In this document: piece by piece, positions 8,814-17,797 of the stretch | Layout of the letters: the number at the start of each line of letters is the position of its first letter | Numbering within the stretch: position 1 is the stretch's first letter | Origin: Mycobacterium rhizamassiliense | GTDB lineage: Bacteria; Actinomycetota; Actinomycetes; Mycobacteriales; Mycobacteriaceae | Direction of reading: 5' to 3' | DNA: 64,000 nucleotides | Assembly: GCF_900157375.1 (NCBI RefSeq) | Contig: NZ_LT721901.1 | Location: forward strand, 4,669,685 to 4,733,684 | Made by a program: the position numbers and the translations under genes | Notes under the pieces: model-generated | The model's input: the letters and a program-made list of their open reading frames with translations, nothing else | Database searches by the model: none | What the model was told of the DNA's origin: nothing

Positions 8814-9851
8814 TCAGGTAGTCGGCAGGGTCCGCGTCGTCGGTGCAGCGGGTGCAGCCGGCGCGGCGGGAGGAGCGCCGTCGGTGGCCGGCGCGTCCGG
8901 AGCGGGCGCCGGTGCGCCCGGGGCGGGAGCCGGCGCAGGCGCCCCCGGCGGAGCACCGGGCGGGGCGGGAGCGGCCGGCGGGGCCGTCCACGGCTGGATC
9001 GACTCGGCCAGCGCCTTGGCGGCGCCCCTGTCGACAGGGTCGTTCGACGTTCCCAGGTAGACCACGAACCAGCGCTGCGGCGCACCGCCGGTCGAAGCAT
9101 TCGCGGGGGCACTGACCACGCCGGTCCAGATCTGGCCGTTCGGCTTGGAGGCGTCACTGAACTTGACCTCGTAGAACGAGCCGCTGCCCGTTATTCCGTT
9201 GGCGCCGGTGAGCGGAGTCGCCTCCTGGTTGATCCGGGTGCCGGGATACGGCATGAAGAACTCACCCATGTCCGAGCCGAGCCGGACCGCGGCCTTGGCG
9301 TCGTTCGCCTCGGCGCTGGCGTAAAGCTTCGCGTCCAGCCGCCCCATCACGATGCGCGTGTCGTTGGCGACCGGGGGCGCCTGGCCGGGTTGCGGCGGCG
9401 GGCCCGTCGTCTTGCTCAGCAGCTCCGAGCCGTAGTCGAGGTGCGTGGCGTCGGACTCCACCCAGCCGGGCGGCACGACGAAGCTGAAGCCGCCGACGGC
9501 GTTGCCGACCCGGCCGGCGTTCGGGTCCGGGGGCGGCGGCGGAATCGGCGCGTTGGGATCGACCGGCGGCGGAGGCGGCGCGTTCGGGTCAACGGGTGGT
9601 GCAGGAACGGGCGCCCCCGGCGCGGCGGGGACACCGGGCGCGGGCGCTGCCGCGGGTGCGGGCGACGCGGGTGCGGCCGCCGGCGGCGCCGCGGCCGTCG
9701 TGCTCGGCGGGACCGGAGTCGGGACCTCGGGGTCGGCAGTCGCGGTTGCTGGCAAGGCAATAGTGACGGCGCTGGCACTGGTCACCGTGGCGATCGCGAG
9801 CGTCGCCCACAGCCCCCTGCGGCGTGTCGATTGCGGGTCAACCTGGCTCAT
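8814..9851 (-). CDS. apa: alanine/proline-rich secreted glycoprotein antigen Apa (MPT32, ModD, 45/47 kDa)
   Basis: A 345-residue secreted protein. The N-terminus has twin arginines, a hydrophobic core and a signal-peptide end at ATATA, with the mature protein starting DPEVPTPVPP. A Pro/Ala-rich stretch containing repeated DPNAPPPP-like blocks spans residues 45-110. A conserved globular fibronectin-attachment domain follows (GGFSFVVPPGWVE, GRLDAKLYASAEANDAKA, AKALAESIQPW), then a second Ala/Pro-rich tail. Apa of M. tuberculosis is O-mannosylated and binds fibronectin and lung surfactant protein A. It follows modC, hence the old name modD, although nothing in it suggests molybdate transport. 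Confidence 0.95.
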   Translation of the reverse strand: MSQVDPQSTRRRGLWATLAIATVTSASAVTIALPATATADPEVPTPVPPSTTAAAPPAAAPASPAPAAAPAPGVPAAPGAPVPAPPVDPNAPPPPPVDPNAPIPPPPPDPNAGRVGNAVGGFSFVVPPGWVESDATHLDYGSELLSKTTGPPPQPGQAPPVANDTRIVMGRLDAKLYASAEANDAKAAVRLGSDMGEFFMPYPGTRINQEATPLTGANGITGSGSFYEVKFSDASKPNGQIWTGVVSAPANASTGGAPQRWFVVYLGTSNDPVDRGAAKALAESIQPWTAPPAAPAPPGAPPGAPAPAPAPGAPAPAPDAPATDGAPPAAPAAPAAPTTRTLPTT

Positions 9852-9959
9852 GGCGACAAACCTACCGTGTTACGGCCGTGAAGCGAGGAAGCCAAGCGGG
9901 GACATGCCATGCGGTTTTGCCGTTGTTGCCAACACGTGATGCGACGGCGTCTGCGCAGC

Positions 9960-11069
9960 TCACCGCCCGGGGTGTCGCTGGGCCGTCGGGTACAGCGCCA
10001 CCTCGGCGGCCTTGACGACGAACCAGACCAGGTCACCGGGTGCCAGCTGAAGCTCCGCGGCCGCGTCGACGGTGATCTCGGCGGCCAGGCCGGGCGCGCC
10101 GTCGGGTTGCTCGAGTCCCCGCACCAACACCGCGGATCCGCGGATGTCCAGCTCGGCCACCGTCGACTCGACGCAGTTGCGGGGGCTGCCGTGCGGGCGT
10201 TCCCGGAACACGGCCACCGCCGTCGGCCCGAACACCGCGATCGCCGCGTCGCCGCCGGCAAGCTCGGGCGCCGCGCTCCCGTGCCAGTCGATGCCCGTCG
10301 ATGCCCGCAGCGAGCCGTTCGGGCCGATCGTCCCGTTGACGAGGTTGACCCCGGCGATCCGGGCGCCGAAATGGCTGCGTGGCGCGCTCAGCACGTCGGG
10401 CACCGGGCCGATCTCGGCGATCTTCCCGCCCTCGAGAACTAGCACCCGATCGGCGAGCGTGAAGACGTCGAGCAGGTCGTGGGTGATCAGGATGACGGCG
10501 CAGCCGCTGCGGCTGACGGCGGTGCGCAGCACGCCGCGGATGGCCGCGGCCGCCGTGACGTCGAGGCCGGTCAACGGCTCGTCGAGGAGCAGCACGTCGG
10601 GCTCGGCGGCCAACGCCCGCGCGATCGCCACCCGCTGGGCCTGGCCGCCGGACAGCTGCCGCGGCTTGCGGTCGGCGAACTGCTCGGCGTCCACCTCGCG
10701 CAGCCAGCCCAGCGCCGCCCGCTTCTGCTCGGCCCGCGAGGAACGCAGCCCCCCGCGGCGGCTGTGCGGCCCGAAGGCGACGTTGGCGACGACGCTCATG
10801 TGCGGGAACAGCAGCGGGTCCTGCAAAAGCAGCCCGACCCGGCGCTCGTGCGTCGCGACATCCACCCCGGCCGTCGTGTCCGTGAGCACCCGATCGCCCA
10901 GCCGCACCACGCCCTCGTCGGGGCGGACCAGCCCCGCGATGACATGCAGGGCGGTCGACTTGCCGGCCCCGTTGGGCCCCAGCACCGCGAGCACCTCGCC
11001 CGCGGACACCGAGAACTCCACGTCCAGCGAGCGGTCGGCGACCACCGCGCGAAGCTGCAGTTCACTCAT
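9960..11069 (-). CDS. modC: molybdate ABC transporter ATP-binding protein
   Basis: A 369-residue ABC ATPase. Walker A GPNGAGKST is near residue 32, the Q-loop segment VGLLLQDPLLFPH is near residue 79, the signature is LSGGQAQRVAIARAL, and Walker B with the switch is DVLLLDEPLTGLD and LITHDLLD. After residue 230 comes a regulatory extension with two molbindin/TOBE-like stretches (IAGVNLVNGTI and PGDLVWFVVKAAEVALY), as in ModC proteins. It energises molybdate import together with ModA and ModB, whose genes lie immediately upstream, six bases away. Confidence 0.95.
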   Translation of the reverse strand: MSELQLRAVVADRSLDVEFSVSAGEVLAVLGPNGAGKSTALHVIAGLVRPDEGVVRLGDRVLTDTTAGVDVATHERRVGLLLQDPLLFPHMSVVANVAFGPHSRRGGLRSSRAEQKRAALGWLREVDAEQFADRKPRQLSGGQAQRVAIARALAAEPDVLLLDEPLTGLDVTAAAAIRGVLRTAVSRSGCAVILITHDLLDVFTLADRVLVLEGGKIAEIGPVPDVLSAPRSHFGARIAGVNLVNGTIGPNGSLRASTGIDWHGSAAPELAGGDAAIAVFGPTAVAVFRERPHGSPRNCVESTVAELDIRGSAVLVRGLEQPDGAPGLAAEITVDAAAELQLAPGDLVWFVVKAAEVALYPTAQRHPGR

Positions 11070-11075
11070 GGCCGG

Positions 11076-11870
11076 TCACCTGGCTTCGTTTCCGGTCAGC
11101 CGGCCCGCGCCCACGCCTAGCACCACCACCGCGGCCACCACGACGAGCAGGATCGACAACGCCACCGCCGCATCGGCATCGGTCACCCGCTGCAGGTAGA
11201 TCTCCAACGGCAGCGTGCGGGTCACACCCTGCCGCGAGCCGGCGAACGTCAGCGTCGCGCCGAACTCCCCCAGCGAGCGTGCGAAGGCCAGGATCGCCCC
11301 CGACACCATGCCGGGCAGCAGCAGCGGCAGGGTGACGCGCCACCACACCGTGCTGGGCCGCGCCCCCAGCGTCGCGGCCACTAATTCATAGTCGGCGCCC
11401 GCGGTCCGGGCGGCGCCCTCCAACGAGATCACCAGGAACGGCAACGAGACGAACGTCTGCGCCAGCACCACCGCGGTCGTGCTGAACGCGATGCTGATGC
11501 CCGCGGCCTCCAAATACTGGCCGAGCAGCCCGAGCCGGCCGAACGCGTAGAGCAGCGCGATGCCACCCACCACCGGCGGCAGCACCAGCGGCAGCAGGAT
11601 CAGCGGCCGCAGCACGCGCACCAACCGCCCGGTGCTGCGCGCCAGCACCAACGCCATCGGCACGCCGAACAGCACGCACAGCGCGGTGCTCGCGGCGGCG
11701 GTTTTCAGGCTCAGCAGCAGCGCCGTCTTGGACGATGTGCTGGTGATCAGCGACCAGAAGTTCGGCCAGTCGACCTTGATCGCGATCGCCACCAGTGGCA
11801 GCACCACGAAGACGGTCCCCGCGGCGGCGGGGATGTACACCCAACGAGGCGGGTCCGCAGGCCGGTGCAC
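11076..11870 (-). CDS. modB: molybdate ABC transporter permease
   Basis: A 264-residue inner-membrane permease with about five or six membrane segments. It carries the binding-protein-dependent transport (EAA) loop near residue 175 (AARTAGADYELVAATLGAR, then VTLPLLLPGM). GTG start. The gene begins eight bases after the modA stop and ends six bases before modC, so the three are clearly one operon. Confidence 0.95.
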   Translation of the reverse strand: MHRPADPPRWVYIPAAAGTVFVVLPLVAIAIKVDWPNFWSLITSTSSKTALLLSLKTAAASTALCVLFGVPMALVLARSTGRLVRVLRPLILLPLVLPPVVGGIALLYAFGRLGLLGQYLEAAGISIAFSTTAVVLAQTFVSLPFLVISLEGAARTAGADYELVAATLGARPSTVWWRVTLPLLLPGMVSGAILAFARSLGEFGATLTFAGSRQGVTRTLPLEIYLQRVTDADAAVALSILLVVVAAVVVLGVGAGRLTGNEAR

Positions 11871-11878
11871 GACGGGGG

Positions 11879-12664
11879 TCAGGGCTTGGCGAAGCCCGAC
11901 TGGGCCAGGATCTGCTGGCCTGCATCCGAATTCACCAGGGTGACGAACTTCTGCGCCTCCGCGGGCAACGGCGCCTTCTTCAGCACGCCGATCGGATAGA
12001 CGTTCGTCGCCCCGGCGGACTCCGCAAAGTTGACCGTTGCCACCTTGCTCCCGGCGTTCCTCGCGTCGGTGACGTAGACCAGCGCGGCGTCGGCCTGCCC
12101 GGTGATCACCTTGTTGAGCGCGTCGGTCACGCTGAGCTCCTCACTGACCGGGTTGAGGCGCACCCCCGTGCTGGTCTCGACGCGCTGCGTCGCCGCCCCG
12201 CACGGCACGGGTTGCTGGCAGATCACCACGCTGATCCCGGGCTTGGCGAGGTCGGCGAACGAACCGACCTTCTTCGGGTTGCCCGGCGCGGTCACGATGA
12301 CCAAGGTGTTGGACGCGAAGTTCGTCGGGCTCCCCGCCACCAAGCCCGCCTTGACGACGGTGTCCATCTGCGCGGTGTCGGCCGACGCGAACACGTCGGC
12401 CGTCGCACCCTGCGTCAGCTGGGTGGCCAGCTCCGAGGAGCCGGCGAAGTCGAATTCCACGCCGTCGCCGGGGTTGTCGCTCTTGAATCGGCTGCTGATC
12501 TGGGTAAACGCGGGCTTGAGCGAGGCCGCCGCGAACACCACGATCGACCCAGCGAGGTGCGTGGTCGGCGTCGACGGCGGCGGCGGCGACTTCGGGCTGC
12601 ACGCCACCAGGCCCGCGATCAGCATTGTCGAACCCAAACCGGCCAAGACCCCGATCCGACGCAT
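11879..12664 (-). CDS. modA: molybdate-binding lipoprotein
   Basis: A 261-residue periplasmic substrate-binding lipoprotein. The signal peptide ends in the lipobox LVAC with Cys22 as the lipidated residue, followed by a Pro/Ser linker. The mature part has the ModA pattern: IVVFAAASLKPAFTQ, FDFAGSSELATQLTQG, then ADVFASADTAQMD and ADAALVYVTDA. Oxyanion contacts are expected from the Ser and backbone amides of these segments. It is the first gene of modABC-apa. Confidence 0.95.
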   Translation of the reverse strand: MRRIGVLAGLGSTMLIAGLVACSPKSPPPPSTPTTHLAGSIVVFAAASLKPAFTQISSRFKSDNPGDGVEFDFAGSSELATQLTQGATADVFASADTAQMDTVVKAGLVAGSPTNFASNTLVIVTAPGNPKKVGSFADLAKPGISVVICQQPVPCGAATQRVETSTGVRLNPVSEELSVTDALNKVITGQADAALVYVTDARNAGSKVATVNFAESAGATNVYPIGVLKKAPLPAEAQKFVTLVNSDAGQQILAQSGFAKP

Positions 12665-12897
12665 GGTTGGAACCCTAGCGGCGCTGGCCGATCCGCACCG
12701 GGCGCCATGACCGCCAAATAGTTATGAATTAGTCTGCGCGTCGCGCTGTCCTTAGTTTCCCCTTAGAGCTACTGTCCAGTAACATCGTTTTGATCGACGC
12801 CATAACACGCTGAGAGTCCAGGCAACGATCCGGTGGTTCGCCACCATAAGCGCTGGTAAAGCCAGGGTCTGGGTTCGAGGTTGAACACGAGGAGGTC

Positions 12898-13575
12898 ATG
12901 GCAGTGGAGGTGCTGGTTACCGGTGGAGACACCGAGCTGGGGCGCACGGTAGCCGAGGGTTTTCGCGATGACGGCCACAATGTGACCCTGGTGGGCGCCC
13001 GGCGCAGCGATCTGGAGGTCGCCGCCAAGGAGCTGGACGTCGACGCGATCGTCTGCGACACCACCGACCCGGCCAGCCTCGACGACGCTCGCAACCTGTT
13101 CCCCCAGCACCTCGACACCATCGTCAACGTGCCCGCGCCGAGCTGGGATGCCGGCGACCCGCGCACCTATTCGATGGCCGACACCGCGAAGGCGTGGCGT
13201 AACACCCTCGATGCGACGCTGCTGTCGGCGGTGCTGACGGTGCAAGCGGTCGGTGACAATTTGAGCTCCGGTGGCTCCATCATCAGCGTGGTGCCCGAGA
13301 ACCCGGCCGCCGGCGGGGCCGACGCGGCCATCAAAGCGGCCCTGTCGAATTGGGCAGCCGGACAGGCCACTGTCTTCGGCACCCGCGGCATCACCGTCAA
13401 CGTGGTGGCCAGCGGCCGCAGCGCCCAGCCCGGCTACGACGGCCTGTCGCGCACGCCGCCTTCGGTGGCCGCGGAGGTCGCCCGGTTGTCGTTGTTCCTG
13501 ACCACCCCGGCGGCCCGCCACATCACCGGCCAGACGCTGCACGTCAGCCACGGAGCGCTGGCGCAGTTCGCCTGA
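12898..13575 (+). CDS. SDR-family oxidoreductase (Rv1856c-like)
   Basis: A 225-residue SDR-fold protein with a nucleotide-binding turn VTGGDTELGRTVAEG at the N-terminus and the C-terminal signature HITGQTLHVSHGAL. The canonical catalytic YxxxK is not obvious: the segment after GGSIISVVPENPAAGGADAAIKA keeps a Ser and a Lys but no Tyr, so catalysis may be altered or lost. ATG is only three bases after GAGGAGG. The GTG two codons downstream has better spacing and is an equally good start. It is divergent from modA across 233 bases. Confidence 0.82.
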   Translation: MAVEVLVTGGDTELGRTVAEGFRDDGHNVTLVGARRSDLEVAAKELDVDAIVCDTTDPASLDDARNLFPQHLDTIVNVPAPSWDAGDPRTYSMADTAKAWRNTLDATLLSAVLTVQAVGDNLSSGGSIISVVPENPAAGGADAAIKAALSNWAAGQATVFGTRGITVNVVASGRSAQPGYDGLSRTPPSVAAEVARLSLFLTTPAARHITGQTLHVSHGALAQFA

Positions 13576-13634
13576 CGGCTTTCGCTATCAGCTGAGGCCC
13601 TTTCACTTTCGGAGCCGATCGCTACGGTGGACAC

Positions 13635-14552
13635 GTGGCAATTCGACTCGGTCTGCAGATTCCCAACTTCTCCTACGGCACCGGGGTGGAGCAGCTCTTC
13701 CCCACCGTCATCGCCCAGGCCCAAGAGGCCGAATCGGCCGGTTTCGACTCGGTCTTCGTGATGGACCACTTCTACCAACTGCCCATGCTGGGCGACCCCG
13801 ACCAACCGATGCTGGAGGCCTACACCGCGCTGGCCGCGTTGGCCACCGCGACGCAACGGGTGCAGCTGGGCACCTTGGTGACCGGCAATACGTATCGCAA
13901 TCCGACGCTGCTGGCCAAGATCATCACCACCCTGGACGTGATCAGCCAGGGCCGCGCGATCCTGGGCATCGGCACCGGCTGGTTCGAGCTCGAGCACGAC
14001 CAGCTGGGCTACGACTTCGGCACGTTCACCGACCGGTTCAACCGGCTCGACGAGTCGCTGCAAATCATCCTGCCGATGATCAAGGGCGAGCGACCGACGT
14101 TCTCGGGCACCTACTACCGGGCCACCGAGGCTATGGCCAATCCCCGCTTCCGCGACCACATTCCGCTGATGATCGGCGGCAGCGGTGAGAAGAAGACCAT
14201 CCCGCTCGCCGCACGACATTTCGATCACTTCAACGTGATCGCCGGGTTCGACGAACTGCCCCGCAAGATTGCGGTGGTGCGCGAGCAGTGCGAGAAGGTC
14301 GGCCGCGACCCGGCCACGCTGGAGACCAGCATGCTGATCACCGTGCTCCTCGACGAGAACCTCTCGGCAGACCAGATTCCGGCGGAGATGACCCAGCGCA
14401 TGGTGGCGGGCAGCGCCGCTTCGGTTGCCGATCAGATCAAGACGAAGGTGATCGACGCGGGGATCGACAGCTTGGTGATCAACATCCCGTTCTATTCGCC
14501 GGGCATCGTCGCGGCGGCCGGCGAGGCGTTGCGGCCCGTGGTGGGTTTGTAA
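13635..14552 (+). CDS. LLM-class F420-dependent oxidoreductase (Rv1855c-like)
   Basis: A 305-residue luciferase-like (TIM-barrel) protein. Typical elements are the N-terminal RLGLQIPNFSYG, the QLGTLVTGNTYRNPTLLAK segment near residue 78, GRAILGIGTGWFELEH near residue 112 and IPLMIGGSGEKKTIPLAARH near residue 178. Mycobacterial members usually use coenzyme F420, but the substrate here is unknown. It uses a GTG start and lies 59 bases after the SDR gene, probably cotranscribed. Confidence 0.9.
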   Translation: MAIRLGLQIPNFSYGTGVEQLFPTVIAQAQEAESAGFDSVFVMDHFYQLPMLGDPDQPMLEAYTALAALATATQRVQLGTLVTGNTYRNPTLLAKIITTLDVISQGRAILGIGTGWFELEHDQLGYDFGTFTDRFNRLDESLQIILPMIKGERPTFSGTYYRATEAMANPRFRDHIPLMIGGSGEKKTIPLAARHFDHFNVIAGFDELPRKIAVVREQCEKVGRDPATLETSMLITVLLDENLSADQIPAEMTQRMVAGSAASVADQIKTKVIDAGIDSLVINIPFYSPGIVAAAGEALRPVVGL

Positions 14553-14727
14553 CCGACGCCTCATTCGGGCGCCGGCATGACGTGAATCACGTTCTGGCGA
14601 CCTGGGGTAACGGCCTGGGTGTGGTTGATTACACAGGCTTACTATGCGGATTCGGCTGGGCCGTTGACTAGCGTGATAGCTAACTGCACTCGCGCATCAA
14701 TGGAGCCCCGTCAGGAGCAGCAACACC

Positions 14728-16119
14728 ATGAGCCCCCAGCCAGAAGCCACAGCTGGACCGAAACGTCGGCATCAAGTCGTCATCATCGGTTCGGGATTTG
14801 GTGGACTCAACGCGGCAAAGAAGCTCAAGCATGCCGATGTCGACATCAAGTTGATCGCGCGCACCACCCATCACTTGTTCCAGCCGCTGCTGTATCAGGT
14901 GGCCACCGGCATCATCTCCGAGGGCGAGATCGCCCCGCTGACCCGGGTCGTGCTGCGCAAGCAGCGCAACGTCCAGGTGCTGCTCGGCAACGTCACCCAC
15001 ATCGACCTGAATGGCGGCAAGGTCGTCTCCGAGCTGCTCGGTCACACCTACGAAACCCCTTACGACAGCTTGATTGTCGCCGCCGGCGCGGGCCAGTCCT
15101 ACTTCGGCAACGACCACTTCGCCGAGTTCGCGCCCGGCATGAAGTCGATTGACGACGCCCTCGAGCTGCGCGGCCGCATCCTGAGCGCCTTCGAGCAGGC
15201 CGAGCGGTCGAGCGACCCGGAGCGCCGCAAGAAGCTGCTGACGTTCACCGTCGTCGGGGCCGGCCCGACCGGCGTCGAAATGGCCGGACAGATCGCCGAA
15301 TTGGCCGAGTACACGCTGAAAGGTGCCTTCCGGCATATCGATTCGACGAAGGCGCGGGTGATCCTGCTCGACGCCGCGCCCGCCGTGCTGCCGCCGATGG
15401 GCGAAAAGCTGGGCGAGCGTGCCGCGGCCCGGCTGGAGAAGATGGGCGTGGAGATTCAGCTGGGCGCGATGGTCACCGACGTGGACCGCGACGGCATCAC
15501 CGTCAAGGATGCCGATGGCACCATCCGTCGCATCGAATCCGCTTGCAAAGTCTGGTCTGCCGGTGTTCAGGCCAGTGGTCTCGGGCGCGACCTCGCCGAG
15601 CAGTCGCCGGTCGAGCTCGACCGGGCCGGGCGGGTCAGGGTGCTGCCGGATCTGTCCCTCCCCGATCACCCGAGCGTGTTCGTCGTCGGCGACATGGCCG
15701 CCGTCGAGGGCGTGCCCGGTGTCGCGCAGGGCGCCATCCAGGGCGCGAAATACGTTGCGAGCGCGATCAAGGCGGAGCTGGCGGGCGCCGACCCGGCCCA
15801 GCGCGAGCCGTTCCAGTATTTCGACAAGGGCTCGATGGCGACGGTGTCGCGGTTTTCCGCGGTGGCCAAGATCGGCCCGCTGGAGTTCAGCGGCTTCATC
15901 GCCTGGCTGATCTGGCTGGTGCTGCACCTGGTGTACCTGATCGGCTTCAAGACGAAGATCACCACGATGCTGTCGTGGACGGTGACGTTCTTGAGCACGC
16001 GGCGCGGTCAGCTGACGATCACCGACCAGCAGGCCTTCGCGCGAACACGCCTCGAGCAACTGGCCGAATTCGCGGCCGAGGCGCATACCTCCCGCTCGTC
16101 CGAGCGGGTGGCCAGCTAG
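14728..16119 (+). CDS. ndh: type II NADH:quinone dehydrogenase
   Basis: A 463-residue NDH-2 with two dinucleotide-binding folds: FAD at VVIIGSGFGGLNAAKKL (residues 18-34) and NADH at FTVVGAGPTGVEMAGQIAEL near residue 173. The quinone-site and FAD-tail segment VFVVGDMAAVEGVPGVAQGA follows. A C-terminal hydrophobic region (FSGFIAWLIWLVLHLVYLIG) anchors it to the cytoplasmic face of the membrane. It feeds electrons from NADH to menaquinone without pumping protons. Its TAG stop shares the CTAG tetranucleotide with the stop of convergent ureD. Confidence 0.96.
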   Translation: MSPQPEATAGPKRRHQVVIIGSGFGGLNAAKKLKHADVDIKLIARTTHHLFQPLLYQVATGIISEGEIAPLTRVVLRKQRNVQVLLGNVTHIDLNGGKVVSELLGHTYETPYDSLIVAAGAGQSYFGNDHFAEFAPGMKSIDDALELRGRILSAFEQAERSSDPERRKKLLTFTVVGAGPTGVEMAGQIAELAEYTLKGAFRHIDSTKARVILLDAAPAVLPPMGEKLGERAAARLEKMGVEIQLGAMVTDVDRDGITVKDADGTIRRIESACKVWSAGVQASGLGRDLAEQSPVELDRAGRVRVLPDLSLPDHPSVFVVGDMAAVEGVPGVAQGAIQGAKYVASAIKAELAGADPAQREPFQYFDKGSMATVSRFSAVAKIGPLEFSGFIAWLIWLVLHLVYLIGFKTKITTMLSWTVTFLSTRRGQLTITDQQAFARTRLEQLAEFAAEAHTSRSSERVAS

Positions 16120-16760
16120 CCGACCAGCCGGTCGGCCTGCCAGGTGCTCAGCGTGCCGCCGCCCGCGAGCTCCAGCACGGTCGAACCGTCCTGCACGGGC
16201 GTATCGAAAGCTGTTGCCGGATAGCGTAATTCGCTGACCGTCGCCCGCGGTGCGGCGATGACGTCGTCGGCCAGCGAGCCGGCGCCGAGTTCCAGCCGGT
16301 GCCGCAGCAGCGGGCGGTCGGCGCAGTCGGCCCTCAGCGAACCAGACCAAAAGCCTTCGCGCTCATCGCATCTGCCGATCTGCACCCGCTCGCGGAACCG
16401 GACTCGGCCGTCGTCACGCAGCACCAGGGCCACGGTGGACACGTGCCGGGCGGCCGCGGCCACGATTGTCGGCTCCAGGTCGATGTCGAGCTCGCCGGAC
16501 ACCTCGATGTCCCAGCGCGCATGAGACGTCGGGCTGTTGGCCCCGGGCAGCACCACGGTGGCGGCGGCGCTGCGCACCTTCAGCCTGGCTCCCCCTTCCA
16601 CGACCACCCGGATGTCGATGGTGTCGCCGCCCAGCGGCGTGGCCGCCGCCGAGACCAGGTGCACGGTGTGCGGTGCGGTGTAGCGGGCGGCGATGCCGCC
16701 GGTGCACTCGATGCGCGGGAGCCGGTTGCCCGACGCGATCAGCAGGACGTCGGAGTGCAT
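16116..16760 (-). CDS. ureD: urease accessory protein UreD (UreH)
   Basis: A 214-residue urease maturation scaffold that binds UreF and UreG and delivers nickel to apo-urease. The N-terminus MHSDVLLIASGNRLPRIEC and the run of beta strands (HTVHLVSAAATPLGGDTIDI, LKVRSAAATVVLPG) match the short mycobacterial UreD type. It starts in a TGATG overlap with the ureG stop, so the two are translationally coupled. It lies about 7.4 kb from ureF, whereas in M. tuberculosis the genes are contiguous. Confidence 0.93.
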   Translation of the reverse strand: MHSDVLLIASGNRLPRIECTGGIAARYTAPHTVHLVSAAATPLGGDTIDIRVVVEGGARLKVRSAAATVVLPGANSPTSHARWDIEVSGELDIDLEPTIVAAAARHVSTVALVLRDDGRVRFRERVQIGRCDEREGFWSGSLRADCADRPLLRHRLELGAGSLADDVIAAPRATVSELRYPATAFDTPVQDGSTVLELAGGGTLSTWQADRLVG

Positions 16761-17431
16761 CAGCCGGACGCGGCGAGTTGCCCGCGAACCCAGGTCAGCA
16801 CGTCGGTGGCGGCGGGGTCCTTGGTCAGCGACTGCAGCACCGTCGGACGGCCGCCGCGCACCGCGTCGGCGTCGCGGGCCATCACATCCAGGTCGGCGCC
16901 CACCAATGGCGCCAGGTCAGTCTTATTGACTACCAACAGGTCTGAGTAGGTCACCCCCGGGCCACCCTTGCGTGGGACCTTGTCCCCGCCCGCCACGTCG
17001 ATGACGAAAATCTGGACATCGACCAGCCCGGAGGAAAAGGTGGCCGTCAGGTTGTCGCCGCCGGATTCCACCAGGATCAGGTCCAGCGCGTCATGGGCGC
17101 CGATCAGGTCATCGATCGCGTCCAGGTTGGCGGTGATGTCGTCGCGGATCGCGGTGTGCGGGCAGCCACCGGTCTGCACCGCGGCGATCCGGTCGTCCGG
17201 CAACACCGCATTGCGGCGCAGGAAGTCGGCGTCCTCGGTGGTGTAGATGTCGTTGGTCAGCACCGCGAGCGACAGCTCGTCGCGCAGCTGCCGGCACAGC
17301 GCCGCGACCAGCGCGGTTTTGCCAGAACCGACCGGGCCGCCCACTCCGATGCGCAGCGGCTCCCCCGGCCGGCGGACCCGCTTCGGCCGATCGTGGTGAG
17401 TGTGCGGATGGCTGTGGGAATGTGTTGGCAT
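16760..17431 (-). CDS. ureG: urease accessory GTPase UreG
   Basis: A 223-residue SIMIBI-class GTPase supplying the energy for nickel insertion into urease. A histidine-rich N-terminus (THSHSHPHTHH) probably binds nickel. P-loop GGPVGSGKTAL is near residue 31, the nickel-coordinating Cys-Pro-His motif is in QTGGCPHTAIRDD, and the base-recognition segment VVNKTDLA is near residue 174. The ATG lacks a clear ribosome-binding site (GACACGAG only). Instead it directly follows the stop of a degenerate ureF 3' end, suggesting that translation was once coupled to an upstream ureF. Confidence 0.95.
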   Translation of the reverse strand: MPTHSHSHPHTHHDRPKRVRRPGEPLRIGVGGPVGSGKTALVAALCRQLRDELSLAVLTNDIYTTEDADFLRRNAVLPDDRIAAVQTGGCPHTAIRDDITANLDAIDDLIGAHDALDLILVESGGDNLTATFSSGLVDVQIFVIDVAGGDKVPRKGGPGVTYSDLLVVNKTDLAPLVGADLDVMARDADAVRGGRPTVLQSLTKDPAATDVLTWVRGQLAASG

Positions 17432-17441
17432 CTCGTGTCTT

Positions 17442-17513
17442 TCAGGAGACGAATGGGACTCGCTCGCGTTCGGCGTCGGGTAAGCCCAGCGTATCGACCC
17501 AAAGATGGTCAAG
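17442..17513 (-). pseudogene. remnant of the ureF 3' end
   Basis: Read in the right frame, this stretch encodes LDHLWVDTLGLPDAERERV then PFVS and a TGA stop. The last 23 residues of the intact ureF copy (LSDPLLDTLAQRHAERDR then PLFVS) have the same length and share 11 residues, including DTL, AER and the terminal FVS. At the DNA level 17439-17480 and 24142-24183 align without gaps with roughly four of five bases identical, through the stop codon and the following AAG. No further upstream similarity is seen. It marks where ureF originally abutted ureG. Confidence 0.8.
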
Positions 17514-17706
17514 TTGGCCAGGTAGGCGTGCCGACGGAATTCGTTCCCAGGAAACTCACAGCGCTCTGGCACTTCATCAAATTTGATGTGCGAGGCCCGG
17601 CAGGTAGCTTGTACCGTGGCGCGCCGATACGGCCGCCCGGACGAGTTCGCCGTACCCGGAGAGCGACAAGACGGTGACCGCGGGATGCCTTTGTGCACCG
17701 GTCAAC

Positions 17707-17718
17707 CGAACATGTTCG
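17707..17718. promoter_or_regulatory. 12-bp perfect palindrome upstream of the agmatinase-like gene
   Basis: CGAACATGTTCG is a perfect inverted repeat about 80 bases before the agmatinase-like start, in the divergent interval with ureG. This is the size and place of a dimeric repressor site. It resembles a mycobacterial LexA box but has a 2-base instead of a 4-base spacer, so LexA is unlikely. No regulator gene lies next to it. Confidence 0.4.
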
Positions 17719-17797
17719 TAGAGCTCGTTCCTCTGTTTGATTCCGGTCCTCGGGGCATCCTCCAACGTCACAGTTAGTACTCGACGAGAGGAAACCG

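Noticed and set aside
17600..17797. Possible guanidine-I (ykkC) riboswitch in the leader of the agmatinase-like gene
   Set aside because: Short fragments such as CCGGAGAGCGAC and ACGG...GGGAT resemble the motif, but the conserved AAAAGCCCGGGAGA end and the 5' CTAGGGTTCCG are missing. A covariance-model search would be decisive.
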